In this document: piece after piece, positions 34,365 through 42,211 of the stretch | How positions within the stretch are numbered: position 1 is the first letter of the stretch | How the letters are laid out: every line of letters starts with the position of its first letter | NCBI RefSeq assembly: GCF_002735705.1 | Contig: NZ_PDZL01000007.1 | Coordinates: 124,001 to 188,000 of the forward strand | Length of the DNA stretch: 64,000 nucleotides | Direction of reading: 5' to 3' | Source: Janthinobacterium sp. BJB426 | GTDB lineage: Bacteria > Pseudomonadota > Gammaproteobacteria > Burkholderiales > Burkholderiaceae_D | Program-made: the position numbers and the translations under genes | The notes under the pieces: generated by a model | Database searches by the model: none | What the model saw: the letters and a program-made list of their open reading frames with translations, nothing else | Told to the model about the DNA's origin: nothing

Positions 34365-35351
34365 ATGAACCAGCGAGCCCTTCCCCCTGCCTCCCTTGCC
34401 GCGCAGCCGCAATGGGAACTGCACCAGATCGTCGATGAATTGCGCGCCGTGCGCGAGCAGTGGCGCGAAGGTTTGGCCAGCAACCAGGAGTGCGGTGCGC
34501 GCGAATTCCCGTCGCGCCAGCATTTGCACGACATCATCAAAGCCCTGTGTGCGGCCCTGTTCCCCATGCGCCTGGGCCCCCTCGACCTGCAGCAGGAGAG
34601 CGAGGATTTCTTTGTCGGCCACACGCTCGACACGACCCTGACGGGCCTGCACGAACAGGTGCGGCGCGAACTCAGTTATCACGCGCGCCAGCATGGCTTG
34701 CAGCAGACGGTGTCCATCGAACAGCAGGCGCTGGCCATCGTGCAGCGCTTTGCCCGCGCGCTGCCGCGCATCCGCGCCCAGCTTGACACGGACGTGGCGG
34801 CCGCCTTCCATGGCGACCCGGCCGCGCACAGCGTCGATGAAGTGCTGCTGTGCTATCCGGGCATCCTGGCCATCATCCATTACCGCCTGGCGCACACCTT
34901 GTATGCGCTCGGTGCGCCGCTGGTGGCGCGCATCATCGCCGAAGTGGCCCATTCGCAGACGGGCATCGACATCCACCCTGGCGCCATCATCGGCAGCAGC
35001 TTTTTCATCGACCATGGCACGGGCGTGGTGATCGGCGAGACGGCCATCCTCGGCGAACGGGTGCGCATTTATCAAGCCGTCACCCTGGGCGCCAAGCGCT
35101 TTCCCGCCGGCGCCGATGGCGTGCTGAAAAAGGGACTGGCGCGCCATCCCATCGTGCAGGACGACGTGGTCATTTATGCGGGCGCGACGATCCTCGGACG
35201 GGTGACCATCGGCCAGGGTTCCGTCATCGGCGGCAATGTCTGGCTGACCCGCAGCGTGGCGCCCGGCAGCCATGTCACGCAAGCGCACAACCAGCAGGAA
35301 GCGCCCGAATTGCCGGCGCCATCCCACCCCGCTTTTGCCCACCACCCATGA
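34365..35351 (+). CDS. Serine O-acetyltransferase (EpsC/CysE-like), long N-terminal form
   Basis: A 328-residue protein. The N-terminal ~170 residues are helical; the rest is a left-handed beta-helix acetyltransferase with IDIHPGAIIGSSFFIDHGTG, VVIGETAILGERVRIYQAVT and GATILGRVTIGQGSVIGGN. The catalytic His sits in the FIDHGTG and IHPGA turns. It makes O-acetylserine from serine and acetyl-CoA, the precursor of cysteine. The form is longer than E. coli CysE (~273) and resembles the EpsC-like type found beside family 2A encapsulins. The start at 34365 lies 19 bases after the rhodanese stop. Confidence 0.9.
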   Translation: MNQRALPPASLAAQPQWELHQIVDELRAVREQWREGLASNQECGAREFPSRQHLHDIIKALCAALFPMRLGPLDLQQESEDFFVGHTLDTTLTGLHEQVRRELSYHARQHGLQQTVSIEQQALAIVQRFARALPRIRAQLDTDVAAAFHGDPAAHSVDEVLLCYPGILAIIHYRLAHTLYALGAPLVARIIAEVAHSQTGIDIHPGAIIGSSFFIDHGTGVVIGETAILGERVRIYQAVTLGAKRFPAGADGVLKKGLARHPIVQDDVVIYAGATILGRVTIGQGSVIGGNVWLTRSVAPGSHVTQAHNQQEAPELPAPSHPAFAHHP

Positions 35352-35358
35352 GGACAGC

Positions 35359-35583
35359 ATGTTGATCAAACAGTTTGGACTGGCCGTGCGCCAGTTGCGC
35401 GAAGGGCATGGCTGGTCGCAGGAGCGGCTGGCCGAAGCGGCCGACTTGAACCGCTCGTTCATCGGCGAAATTGAACGGGGCGCCGCCACGCCGTCGCTGC
35501 TGACGGTGGAAAAACTGGCCATCGCGCTGGGCGTCGGCCTGGCGGGATTGATGGCGCGCTGCGAGCCGGAGCTGGTGGATTAA
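35359..35583 (+). CDS. Small XRE-family transcriptional regulator
   Basis: A 74-residue protein that is essentially one helix-turn-helix: LREGHGWSQERLAEAADLNR then SFIGEIERGAATPSLLTVEK. It starts seven bases after the acetyltransferase stop (ATGAGGACAGC upstream), so it is cotranscribed with the sulfur genes. With no effector domain, it probably acts as a simple repressor of this cluster; the dyad at 33781 and the region before the encapsulin gene are candidate sites. A similar small XRE gene upstream of a family 2A shell gene would support a dedicated role. Confidence 0.85.
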   Translation: MLIKQFGLAVRQLREGHGWSQERLAEAADLNRSFIGEIERGAATPSLLTVEKLAIALGVGLAGLMARCEPELVD

Positions 35584-35700
35584 AGCGGGTGGATTAAGCG
35601 CCACGATGATGGCGATAGCATGTTGAGTAAATGAGAGGGGCGTCCGATACTTTATTCGTTTTTCAGATAAGCATATTCACTTTTCTCATCAGGAGTAGTC

Positions 35701-36630
35701 ATGGCAGAAGCAACAGAGAACCAGTTCGCGCTGGGCGATAACGCCGCGCGCCAGCTGGCCAATGCAAGCAAGAGCGTCCCCCAGTTATCCACGATCACGC
35801 CGCGCTGGCTCGTGCACCTGCTGCAATGGCTGCCCGTGGAAGCGGGTATCTACCGCCTCAATCGCGTAAAAAATCCGAAGGACGTGCGCGTGGCCTGCTC
35901 GCAGCGCGACGAGTCGGAACTGCCGCAGACTTTCGTCGACTACGATGACCAGCCGCGCGAGTATTTTCTCAACGCCGTCAGCACGGTGCTCGACGTGCAC
36001 ACGCGCGTGTCGGACCTGTACAGCAGTCCGCACGACCAGATCAAGGAGCAGCTGCGCCTGACCATCGAGACGATCAAGGAGCGCCAGGAAAGTGAATTGA
36101 TCAACAATCCCGACTACGGCCTGCTGGCCAGCGTGCATGACGACCAGCGCATCTTTACCCTGACGGGCGCGCCCACGCCGGACGACCTTGACGAACTGCT
36201 GACGAAAGTGTGGAAGGAGCCGGGCTTCTTCCTCGCGCATCCGCTGGCCATTGCCGCTTTTGGCCGCGAATGCACGCGCCGCGGCGTGCCGCCACCGACC
36301 GTCAGCCTGTTCGGTTCCCAGTTCCTCACGTGGCGCGGCGTGCCGCTGGTGCCGTCCGACAAACTGCCGATCGAAGACGGCAAGACGAAGATCATCTTGC
36401 TGCGCGCGGGCGAACAGCGCCAGGGCGTGATCGGCCTGTTCCAGCCTGGCCTGGCGGGCGAGCAAAGTCCGGGCCTGTCCGTGCGTTTCATGGGCATCAA
36501 CCGCCACGCGATTTCGTCCTATCTGATTTCGCTGTATTGCTCGCTGGCCGTGCTGACCGACGATGCGCTGGCCGTACTGGAAGACGTGGAGATCGGTAAA
36601 TACCATGACTACCCAGACACCTACAAGTGA
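35701..36630 (+). CDS. Family 2A encapsulin nanocompartment shell protein
   Basis: A 309-residue protein that I recognise as a family 2A encapsulin (SrpI-like) of the HK97 phage-capsid fold. Supporting blocks are STITPRWLVHLLQWLPVEAG, YRLNRV, the long helix with DLYSSPHDQIKEQLRLTIE, NNPDYGLLASV and FLAHPLAIAAFGRECTRRG. Length fits the family. Sixty-odd copies would assemble into a protein shell in the cytoplasm. The next gene encodes a cysteine desulfurase with an N-terminal cargo domain, the known partner of this shell type, and overlaps it by 26 bases. A CAGGAGTAGTC ribosome site precedes the ATG. It lies 117 bases after the XRE gene and may have its own promoter. Confidence 0.93.
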   Translation: MAEATENQFALGDNAARQLANASKSVPQLSTITPRWLVHLLQWLPVEAGIYRLNRVKNPKDVRVACSQRDESELPQTFVDYDDQPREYFLNAVSTVLDVHTRVSDLYSSPHDQIKEQLRLTIETIKERQESELINNPDYGLLASVHDDQRIFTLTGAPTPDDLDELLTKVWKEPGFFLAHPLAIAAFGRECTRRGVPPPTVSLFGSQFLTWRGVPLVPSDKLPIEDGKTKIILLRAGEQRQGVIGLFQPGLAGEQSPGLSVRFMGINRHAISSYLISLYCSLAVLTDDALAVLEDVEIGKYHDYPDTYK

Positions 36631-38410
36631 TGGCGCGGCGGGCTTGCCTGCCGTCCCGTTCTTACCTGACGAAGCGACCCTGAACCGCCTGGCCGGTGAA
36701 TTCTTTGCGCGCCTGCCGGGGGTGGCGCCTGTGCTTGACAAGTCGCCCAGCCTCGGTGGTTCCGGCAGCGTGCTCGATGCGGCGCCCCGCTATGCGAACC
36801 GCCCGCCGCCGCAGCCCGGCCCTTCGTTTGCTGCGATCGCCCCCGGCGTGGCGACGGCGCAAGTGCCGCCCGTGACGCCGCCTCTGGAGTCGCCGCTTGC
36901 GCCGGCGCCGGCATCGATTCCCACGCCGCGGGCGTCAAGCCTCGATGCGCCGTCACCGTATTACTTTGTCGGCGGCGCGCATGGCTATCCCGCGTCGAAC
37001 GGCAAGCTCGACGGCCTGGCGCAGCAGGGGCTGGGGCAGGCGGCACCCGATGATCTGCGGGGACTGTTTTCCACGCAGCAGCAGATGCCCGCGCGCCAGC
37101 TGCCCGTGGCGCCAGCCGCCGGTCAGCCCGCATTCTATTTCCAGACCGAGCTGCCCTCGGCGACGAAGCCTGGTCAACACCAGACGCCGGCGCCGTTCGA
37201 CGTGCACGCCGTGCGGCGCGATTTTCCCGTGCTGGCCGAACGGGTCAACGGCAAGCCGCTGGCCTGGTTCGACAATGCGGCCACCACGCACAAGCCGCAG
37301 TCGGTGATCGACCGCGTGTCGTATTTTTATGCGCACGAGAACTCGAACATTCACCGCGCCGCACACGCATTGGCGGCGCGCGCCAGCGACGCGTATGAAG
37401 CGGCACGCGCCAAGGTGGCCAATTTCCTCGGCGCCGCCTCGGCCAATGAAATCATTTTCGTGCGTGGCGCCACCGAGGGCATCAACCTGGTCGCCAATAC
37501 GTTTGGGCGCAAGTACATCGGCAGCGGCGACGAGATCATCGTCTCGCAGCTGGAACACCACGCCAACATCGTGCCATGGCAGCAACTGGCGGCGGAAAAG
37601 GGCGCAACCTTGCGCGTGATTCCCGTCGATGACAGCGGCCAGATACTGCTCGACGAATTCCGCAAGCTGCTCAATGGGCGCACGAAACTGGTGTCCGTGA
37701 CGCAGGTGTCGAATGCGCTGGGGACGGTCACGCCCGTGGCGCAGATCATCGCGCTGGCGCATGCGGCCGGGGTGCGCGTGCTGGTCGATGGGGCGCAAGC
37801 CGTGTCGCACCTGCGCGTGGACGTGCAGGCGCTGGGCGCCGATTTTTATGTCTTCTCGGGCCACAAGGTATTTGGCCCGACGGGCATCGGCGCCGTGTAT
37901 GGCAAGGCGGACTTGCTCGAGCAATTGCCGCCATGGCAGGGCGGCGGCAACATGATCGCCGACGTCACGTTCGAGCGCACCGTGTACCAGGGCGTGCCGA
38001 ACCGTTTCGAGGCGGGCACGGGCAATATCGCCGATGCCGTGGGCCTGGGCGCGGCCATCGATTACGTGCAGCGCATCGGCCTGGAAAACATCGCTGCCTA
38101 CGAGCACGCGCTGCTGGAATACGCGACGCATCATTTGCAGGCCATTCCCGGCGTGCGCCTGATCGGCACGGCGCTGGACAAGGCCAGCGTGGCCTCGTTC
38201 GTGCTGGCCGGCTACGAGCCGGCGGAAGTGGGGCGCGCCCTGAACGACGAGGGCATCGCCGTGCGCTCGGGCCACCACTGCGCCCAGCCGATCCTGCGCC
38301 GCTTCGGCGTGGAAGCGACCGTGCGGCCATCGTTCGCCTTCTACAACACGTATGAGGAAATCGACCGCATGATCGTCGTGGTCAAACGCCTGGCGGGCGC
38401 GCGCCGCTAA
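36605..38410 (+). CDS. Encapsulin-associated SufS-type cysteine desulfurase with N-terminal cargo-loading domain
   Basis: A 601-residue protein. Residues 1-~197 are rich in Pro, Ala, Gly and Ser and probably disordered, apart from three conserved-looking words: LPDEATLNRLAGEFFARLPG (20-39), SPYYFVGG (117-124) and PAFYFQTE (175-182). Residues ~198-601 are a group II (SufS-like) desulfurase: FDNAATTHKPQSV, SQLEHHANIVPWQ, the PLP Lys421 in SGHKVFGPTG and active Cys559 in RSGHHCAQP. It takes sulfur from cysteine, leaving alanine. The N-terminal region should dock it inside the shell encoded by the overlapping upstream gene. In a characterised relative, such compartments accumulate elemental sulfur. 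Confidence 0.93.
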   Translation: MTTQTPTSDGAAGLPAVPFLPDEATLNRLAGEFFARLPGVAPVLDKSPSLGGSGSVLDAAPRYANRPPPQPGPSFAAIAPGVATAQVPPVTPPLESPLAPAPASIPTPRASSLDAPSPYYFVGGAHGYPASNGKLDGLAQQGLGQAAPDDLRGLFSTQQQMPARQLPVAPAAGQPAFYFQTELPSATKPGQHQTPAPFDVHAVRRDFPVLAERVNGKPLAWFDNAATTHKPQSVIDRVSYFYAHENSNIHRAAHALAARASDAYEAARAKVANFLGAASANEIIFVRGATEGINLVANTFGRKYIGSGDEIIVSQLEHHANIVPWQQLAAEKGATLRVIPVDDSGQILLDEFRKLLNGRTKLVSVTQVSNALGTVTPVAQIIALAHAAGVRVLVDGAQAVSHLRVDVQALGADFYVFSGHKVFGPTGIGAVYGKADLLEQLPPWQGGGNMIADVTFERTVYQGVPNRFEAGTGNIADAVGLGAAIDYVQRIGLENIAAYEHALLEYATHHLQAIPGVRLIGTALDKASVASFVLAGYEPAEVGRALNDEGIAVRSGHHCAQPILRRFGVEATVRPSFAFYNTYEEIDRMIVVVKRLAGARR

Positions 38411-38431
38411 TCTTGCTGGCCTGACAATCTG

Positions 38432-38465
38432 ATGCCGCCCCGGCACAAGCGGGGGCGGCATTGTT
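38432..38465 (+). terminator. Terminator after the cysteine desulfurase gene
   Basis: Ten-pair stem ATGCCGCCCC (38432-38441) with GGGGCGGCAT (38452-38461) and a ten-base loop, followed by TGTTG. The stem is very strong, but the T-tract is poor. It marks the end of the sulfur/encapsulin cluster. Confidence 0.65.
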
Positions 38466-38567
38466 GCGTCAGGTCACGGACTTTGCGCGTGGCTGGCAGG
38501 CGCCCGCAGGCTGGCGGTATAATTTATCCTTGGCAATAATCAAGCTGCGGCCCCAAGGAGATATCCG

Positions 38568-39287
38568 GTGGAAGATCAACACAGCTCGCCCGAGCTTTTC
38601 CTGTTCCTGGCGTCGACCGTGCACGACATGAAAAATTCGATCAGCGTGGTCAGCGGCACGCTGGAATCGCTGCTGGCGGCCGAGCAGGCGAAAACAGCCC
38701 CCCAGGCCGACCCCGCCTACCTGCAGATGGCGCAGATGCTGTACCAGACCAAGCGCCTCAACGATAACCTGATCCAGCTGCTGGCCCTGTACAAGGAAGT
38801 GGGCAAGCCCGGCTACCCTTTCGACGTGCAGCCGCAACTGGTGAGCCAGGTGGTCGACCAGGTGGTGGACCAGGAAAAGATATTGCTGGCCTCGAAAGGC
38901 ATCCAGCTGGAGACGGCTTGTGCGCCCGAGCTGATCTGGACTCTCGATGAAGACCTGGTCATCGGCGTGCTCGCGCATGCCATCAACAACGCCATCCGCT
39001 ACACGAAAGACACGATCCGCCTGTCCGTGCGGGAGCACGACGGCATGCTCGAGCTGCGCGTGGAAGACAATGGCGACGGCTATACGCAGGCCTTGCTCGA
39101 CGCGGGCAGCGCAGCCATGGATGGCATGGCGGCGGGCGTGAATTTTTCCACCAACAGCACGGGACTGGGCCTGTATTTTTCCAGCGAAGTGGCAAAGATG
39201 CACAAGCACCGGGGCAGCAGCGGCAGCATCGCGCTGGAAAATGGCGGCGCCCTGGGCGGCGGCTGCTTCATCCTGCGCCTGCCCTGA
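38568..39287 (+). CDS. Sensor histidine kinase (cytoplasmic), GTG start
   Basis: A 239-residue kinase without transmembrane segments or sensor domain. The H-box is at STVHDMKNSISVVSG (His19). The ATPase domain has the N-box LAHAINNAIRYTKD, the G1 box VEDNGDGY and the G2 box STGLGLYFSSEV. The start is a GTG with CAAGGAG upstream. It is followed after 11 bases by a receiver-TPR protein and is probably its partner. With no input domain, a second protein must provide the signal. Target unknown. Confidence 0.9.
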   Translation: MEDQHSSPELFLFLASTVHDMKNSISVVSGTLESLLAAEQAKTAPQADPAYLQMAQMLYQTKRLNDNLIQLLALYKEVGKPGYPFDVQPQLVSQVVDQVVDQEKILLASKGIQLETACAPELIWTLDEDLVIGVLAHAINNAIRYTKDTIRLSVREHDGMLELRVEDNGDGYTQALLDAGSAAMDGMAAGVNFSTNSTGLGLYFSSEVAKMHKHRGSSGSIALENGGALGGGCFILRLP

Positions 39288-39298
39288 ACGAGGAACCC

Positions 39299-41029
39299 AT
39301 GACGACAGACAGCCACGCCACCGCCGCCGAAGCGGGCAGCACCGACTGGGCCGACAAGCATTATCTGCTGGTCGACGATTTCATCGGCATCCGCATCCTG
39401 CTGCGCGAATCCTTGCGCAACCTGGGCGCGCGCCATATCGACCAGGCGGCCAGCGGCGGCGAAGCCATGAAGCTGCTGGCCAAGACGCGCTACGACGTGG
39501 TGCTGTGCGATTACAACCTGGGCGAAGGCAAGAACGGCCAGCAAGTGCTGGAAGAGACGCGCGTGCGCAACCTGACGGCGCCATCGAGCGTGTGGCTGAT
39601 GGTGTCGGCCGAGAAAAGCGTGGAATCCGTGATGGGCGCGGCCGAGCACCAGCCCGACGCCTACCTGATCAAGCCGATCACGGAAGGCGTGCTGCTGACG
39701 CGCTTGAACCGCGTGTGGCACAAGAAGCAGGTATTCCGCGAAATCGACCAGGCCTGCATGGAAAAGGATTATCTGCGCGCGGCGAAATTGTGCGACGCGC
39801 AGATCGAGCTCAACAAGCTGCACGAGCTGGAATTGCTGCGCATGAAGGCCAGTTTGCTGCTGAAAAGCGGCGAGCCGGAAAAGGCCCGCGCCGTGTATGA
39901 AAAAGTGCTGGCCGACCGCGATTACAGCTGGGCCAAGGCGGGCCTGGGCAAGATCCGCATGAACAACGGCGAGCACGAGGCGGCGCGGCAGATCTTCCAG
40001 GGCGTGATCGTCGAAAACAAGTATTACATCGACGCCTACGACCAGATGGCCGTCGCCTACCAGCTGATGGGCCAGCACGAGGAAGCGTGCGGCGTGCTGG
40101 AAAAGGCGGCGCGCCTGTCGCCCAATTCCGTGCCGCGCCAGCGCAACCTGGGGCTCGCGGCCCTGAAAGTGGGCAATGTCAGCATGGCGGAAAAGGCCTT
40201 TCGCAAGTGTATTTCCATCGGTGAGTTTTCCGTCATGAAGACGCCGGACGCTTACCTGGGACTGGCGCGCGTGTGCGGCTTGAAGAAGGATGCCAAGGAG
40301 GCGCTGCAGTGGCTGCTGCTGGCGCAGCGCGAGTTCTCGCCCGAGCAGATCGGGCTGCGCGCGAAGATCACGGAAGGCATGGTGCACCACGAAACGGGCG
40401 ATTACCGGCGTGCGCGCAAGTGCGGCGACGAGCTCGAAGCCATGTTGCTTGAAGACCCGGCGCGGCCTGAGAAGGCCATCTGCATGGAGCTGGCCACCTT
40501 GCTGTTCGCCGTCGGCGTCAAGGATGCGCCGGCCGGCCTGCTGTGCTACGTGGTGAAGAACAACCACGACAACCAGGTGGTGCAGGACGAAGTGCAAAAG
40601 ATTTTCGACAAGGCGAAGATGGGCGACGAAGGCACGAGCCTGATCATCGCCTCGCGCAAGGAAGCGTCGGACTTGATGAACAAGGGCGTGCTGCTGTGGA
40701 AGACCGATAAGCTCAACGAGGCGGTGGCCTGGATGCGCGCGGCGCGCGAAAAACTGCCGAACAACCTGCGCATCCTGTTCAATTCCGCGCAAATCATCGT
40801 GTCGTGCCTGGAGCAGCGCGGGTTTCAGGCCGACTTGGCGGCCGAGGCCAAGGAAGTGTTGTTATATGTGGACAAAATTGCACCAGGGCAGCAGCGCTTC
40901 GCGCAATTGATGGAGCAACTGGTGCAGCTGACACCGCCGCCCGGGCCGGAAGACGCCGTCGTGGCGCCGGAAAATGCGCCTTTGGCGCCGGAAAAAGGGG
41001 GAAAAGCCGTGCGTGAGCGTGCCGGATGA
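39299..41029 (+). CDS. Response regulator with tetratricopeptide repeats
   Basis: A 576-residue protein. Residues ~20-140 are a receiver domain: acidic VDD (26-27), phospho-Asp71 in VVLCDYNLG and Lys125 in YLIKPIT. The rest is largely TPR-like helices, e.g. ASLLLKSGEPEKARAVYEKV, AKAGLGKIRMNNGEHEAARQ and DQMAVAYQLMGQHEEACGVL. It has no DNA-binding or enzymatic output, so it acts by protein contacts. It follows the histidine kinase by 11 bases and should be its partner. A proline-rich tail ends the protein. Confidence 0.9.
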   Translation: MTTDSHATAAEAGSTDWADKHYLLVDDFIGIRILLRESLRNLGARHIDQAASGGEAMKLLAKTRYDVVLCDYNLGEGKNGQQVLEETRVRNLTAPSSVWLMVSAEKSVESVMGAAEHQPDAYLIKPITEGVLLTRLNRVWHKKQVFREIDQACMEKDYLRAAKLCDAQIELNKLHELELLRMKASLLLKSGEPEKARAVYEKVLADRDYSWAKAGLGKIRMNNGEHEAARQIFQGVIVENKYYIDAYDQMAVAYQLMGQHEEACGVLEKAARLSPNSVPRQRNLGLAALKVGNVSMAEKAFRKCISIGEFSVMKTPDAYLGLARVCGLKKDAKEALQWLLLAQREFSPEQIGLRAKITEGMVHHETGDYRRARKCGDELEAMLLEDPARPEKAICMELATLLFAVGVKDAPAGLLCYVVKNNHDNQVVQDEVQKIFDKAKMGDEGTSLIIASRKEASDLMNKGVLLWKTDKLNEAVAWMRAAREKLPNNLRILFNSAQIIVSCLEQRGFQADLAAEAKEVLLYVDKIAPGQQRFAQLMEQLVQLTPPPGPEDAVVAPENAPLAPEKGGKAVRERAG

Positions 41030-41093
41030 TAAACTAGGGGCCAGCGTGGGTTCGCCCGTGCTTGAGTTGCTTTACAACAATAAGGAAGAAACT

Positions 41094-41309
41094 ATGCGTG
41101 ATGTGGTCAATGAAGTGTACAAAAAAATGAAAGTCGGCAGTATTGCCTGGGTACGCCCGGTCGCCGCCAAGGGAGACACGCTGGAAACATTCCAGTCTTC
41201 GTACGAGCACGCCAAGGCGCTGGCCGACGAAGGCCTGATCACGATCGGTGACGTAAAACGCCAGGCCGACAACATGATCGAGGCGATCCGCATTCATCGT
41301 ATCGCCTGA
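41094..41309 (+). CDS. Small conserved-looking hypothetical protein (71 aa)
   Basis: A 71-residue soluble protein that begins MRDVVNEVYKKMKVGSIAWV and ends IEAIRIHRIA. AAGGAAG lies seven bases before the ATG, and it lies 64 bases after the Rec-TPR gene on the same strand. Predicted helical in its second half (ETFQSSYEHAKALADEGLIT). I do not recognise the family. It could be part of the kinase/regulator operon or an independent small gene. Confidence 0.6.
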   Translation: MRDVVNEVYKKMKVGSIAWVRPVAAKGDTLETFQSSYEHAKALADEGLITIGDVKRQADNMIEAIRIHRIA

Positions 41310-41330
41310 TCATATTGCCGGCTTGCAGCA

Positions 41331-42062
41331 TCAGGCTTTGCCTGGCGCTTTCGCCTTGGGTGCCGCGCGTTTCGCGGGCGCCTTGCGCAGCGGGGCCTTG
41401 GCCTTGGCTGCCGTGCCTGCCTCGGCAGGTTTGGCCGGCTTGCTGGCCGCTGGCTTGGCTTTGCTCACGCTGCCAAAGCTGGCCGCTGCCGCGCTGGTGG
41501 CGTCGGGCGACATCGCCGTCGAGACGGCTTGCTTGAACTGATCTTGTAACAAATTCCACCATGCACTTGGATTGGCGAGCTGGGCTGCCGCCTGGCTGCC
41601 GGCATCGCCGGGCGCAGCCGCAGCAGCCGGTTCCGGTACGGGCGCAGGCGCAGGCGCTGGTGCAGGTGCCGGTTTCGGTTCAGGTGCCGCAGGTGTGGCT
41701 TGCTGGAAAAACGCGGAAGCGTAGGGCACGGATTCAAACACGGTTTTCTCGCTGGCGCCCGGTTGCGTGATGGCCGCCGCCAGTGACGCGCCCATCGATT
41801 TCAATGTGGCGATGGTGCCGCGCTGCACTTCCAGCGCCTGGATACTGCCGCGCAGCATGCTGGTGTTGAGGTTCAGCCACGCTTCGACGGCTTTCAGGTC
41901 GTTGATTTTCTTGTCCAGCTCTTCCACCGACATGGTGGGCGCCGTGATGCCAGGCATGCCCATGCCGGGCACGCTCATGCTGCCCCACAGGTTTTTGACG
42001 AAGTCGAGCGTATCGGTCACAACTGCTGCGCCCGGCATTTGGGGCATTTGCGGGTTTGCCAT
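41331..42062 (-). CDS. phaM: PhaM-like polyhydroxyalkanoate granule protein
   Basis: A 243-residue protein. The N-terminal part has FVKNLWGSMSVPGMGMPGIT and SVEELDKKINDLKAVEAWLN, the features that PhaM of Cupriavidus shares with phasin-type proteins. The middle is Pro/Ala-rich. The C-terminal ~50 residues are Lys/Ala/Pro repeats (AKPAASKPAKPAEAGT, PAKRAAPKAKAPGKA) like histone H1 tails, consistent with DNA binding. PhaM activates PHA synthase and tethers granules to the nucleoid, so the cell probably makes PHB. It is convergent with the 71-residue gene (21 bases apart). Confidence 0.88.
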   Translation of the reverse strand: MANPQMPQMPGAAVVTDTLDFVKNLWGSMSVPGMGMPGITAPTMSVEELDKKINDLKAVEAWLNLNTSMLRGSIQALEVQRGTIATLKSMGASLAAAITQPGASEKTVFESVPYASAFFQQATPAAPEPKPAPAPAPAPAPVPEPAAAAAPGDAGSQAAAQLANPSAWWNLLQDQFKQAVSTAMSPDATSAAAASFGSVSKAKPAASKPAKPAEAGTAAKAKAPLRKAPAKRAAPKAKAPGKA

Positions 42063-42211
42063 GCGAAATCTCCTGGTAGGTGGATAGCCTTAGCGTAGCA
42101 GATATCGGCTTGCAACTGACGCAATGCCGCCAACATTTTCTTACATAAAACATTAAGAGTTGAGCACGGGCAAGAAGCGAGAAGCGGGGCGGAAGCGTTA
42201 CACTACGGCCT

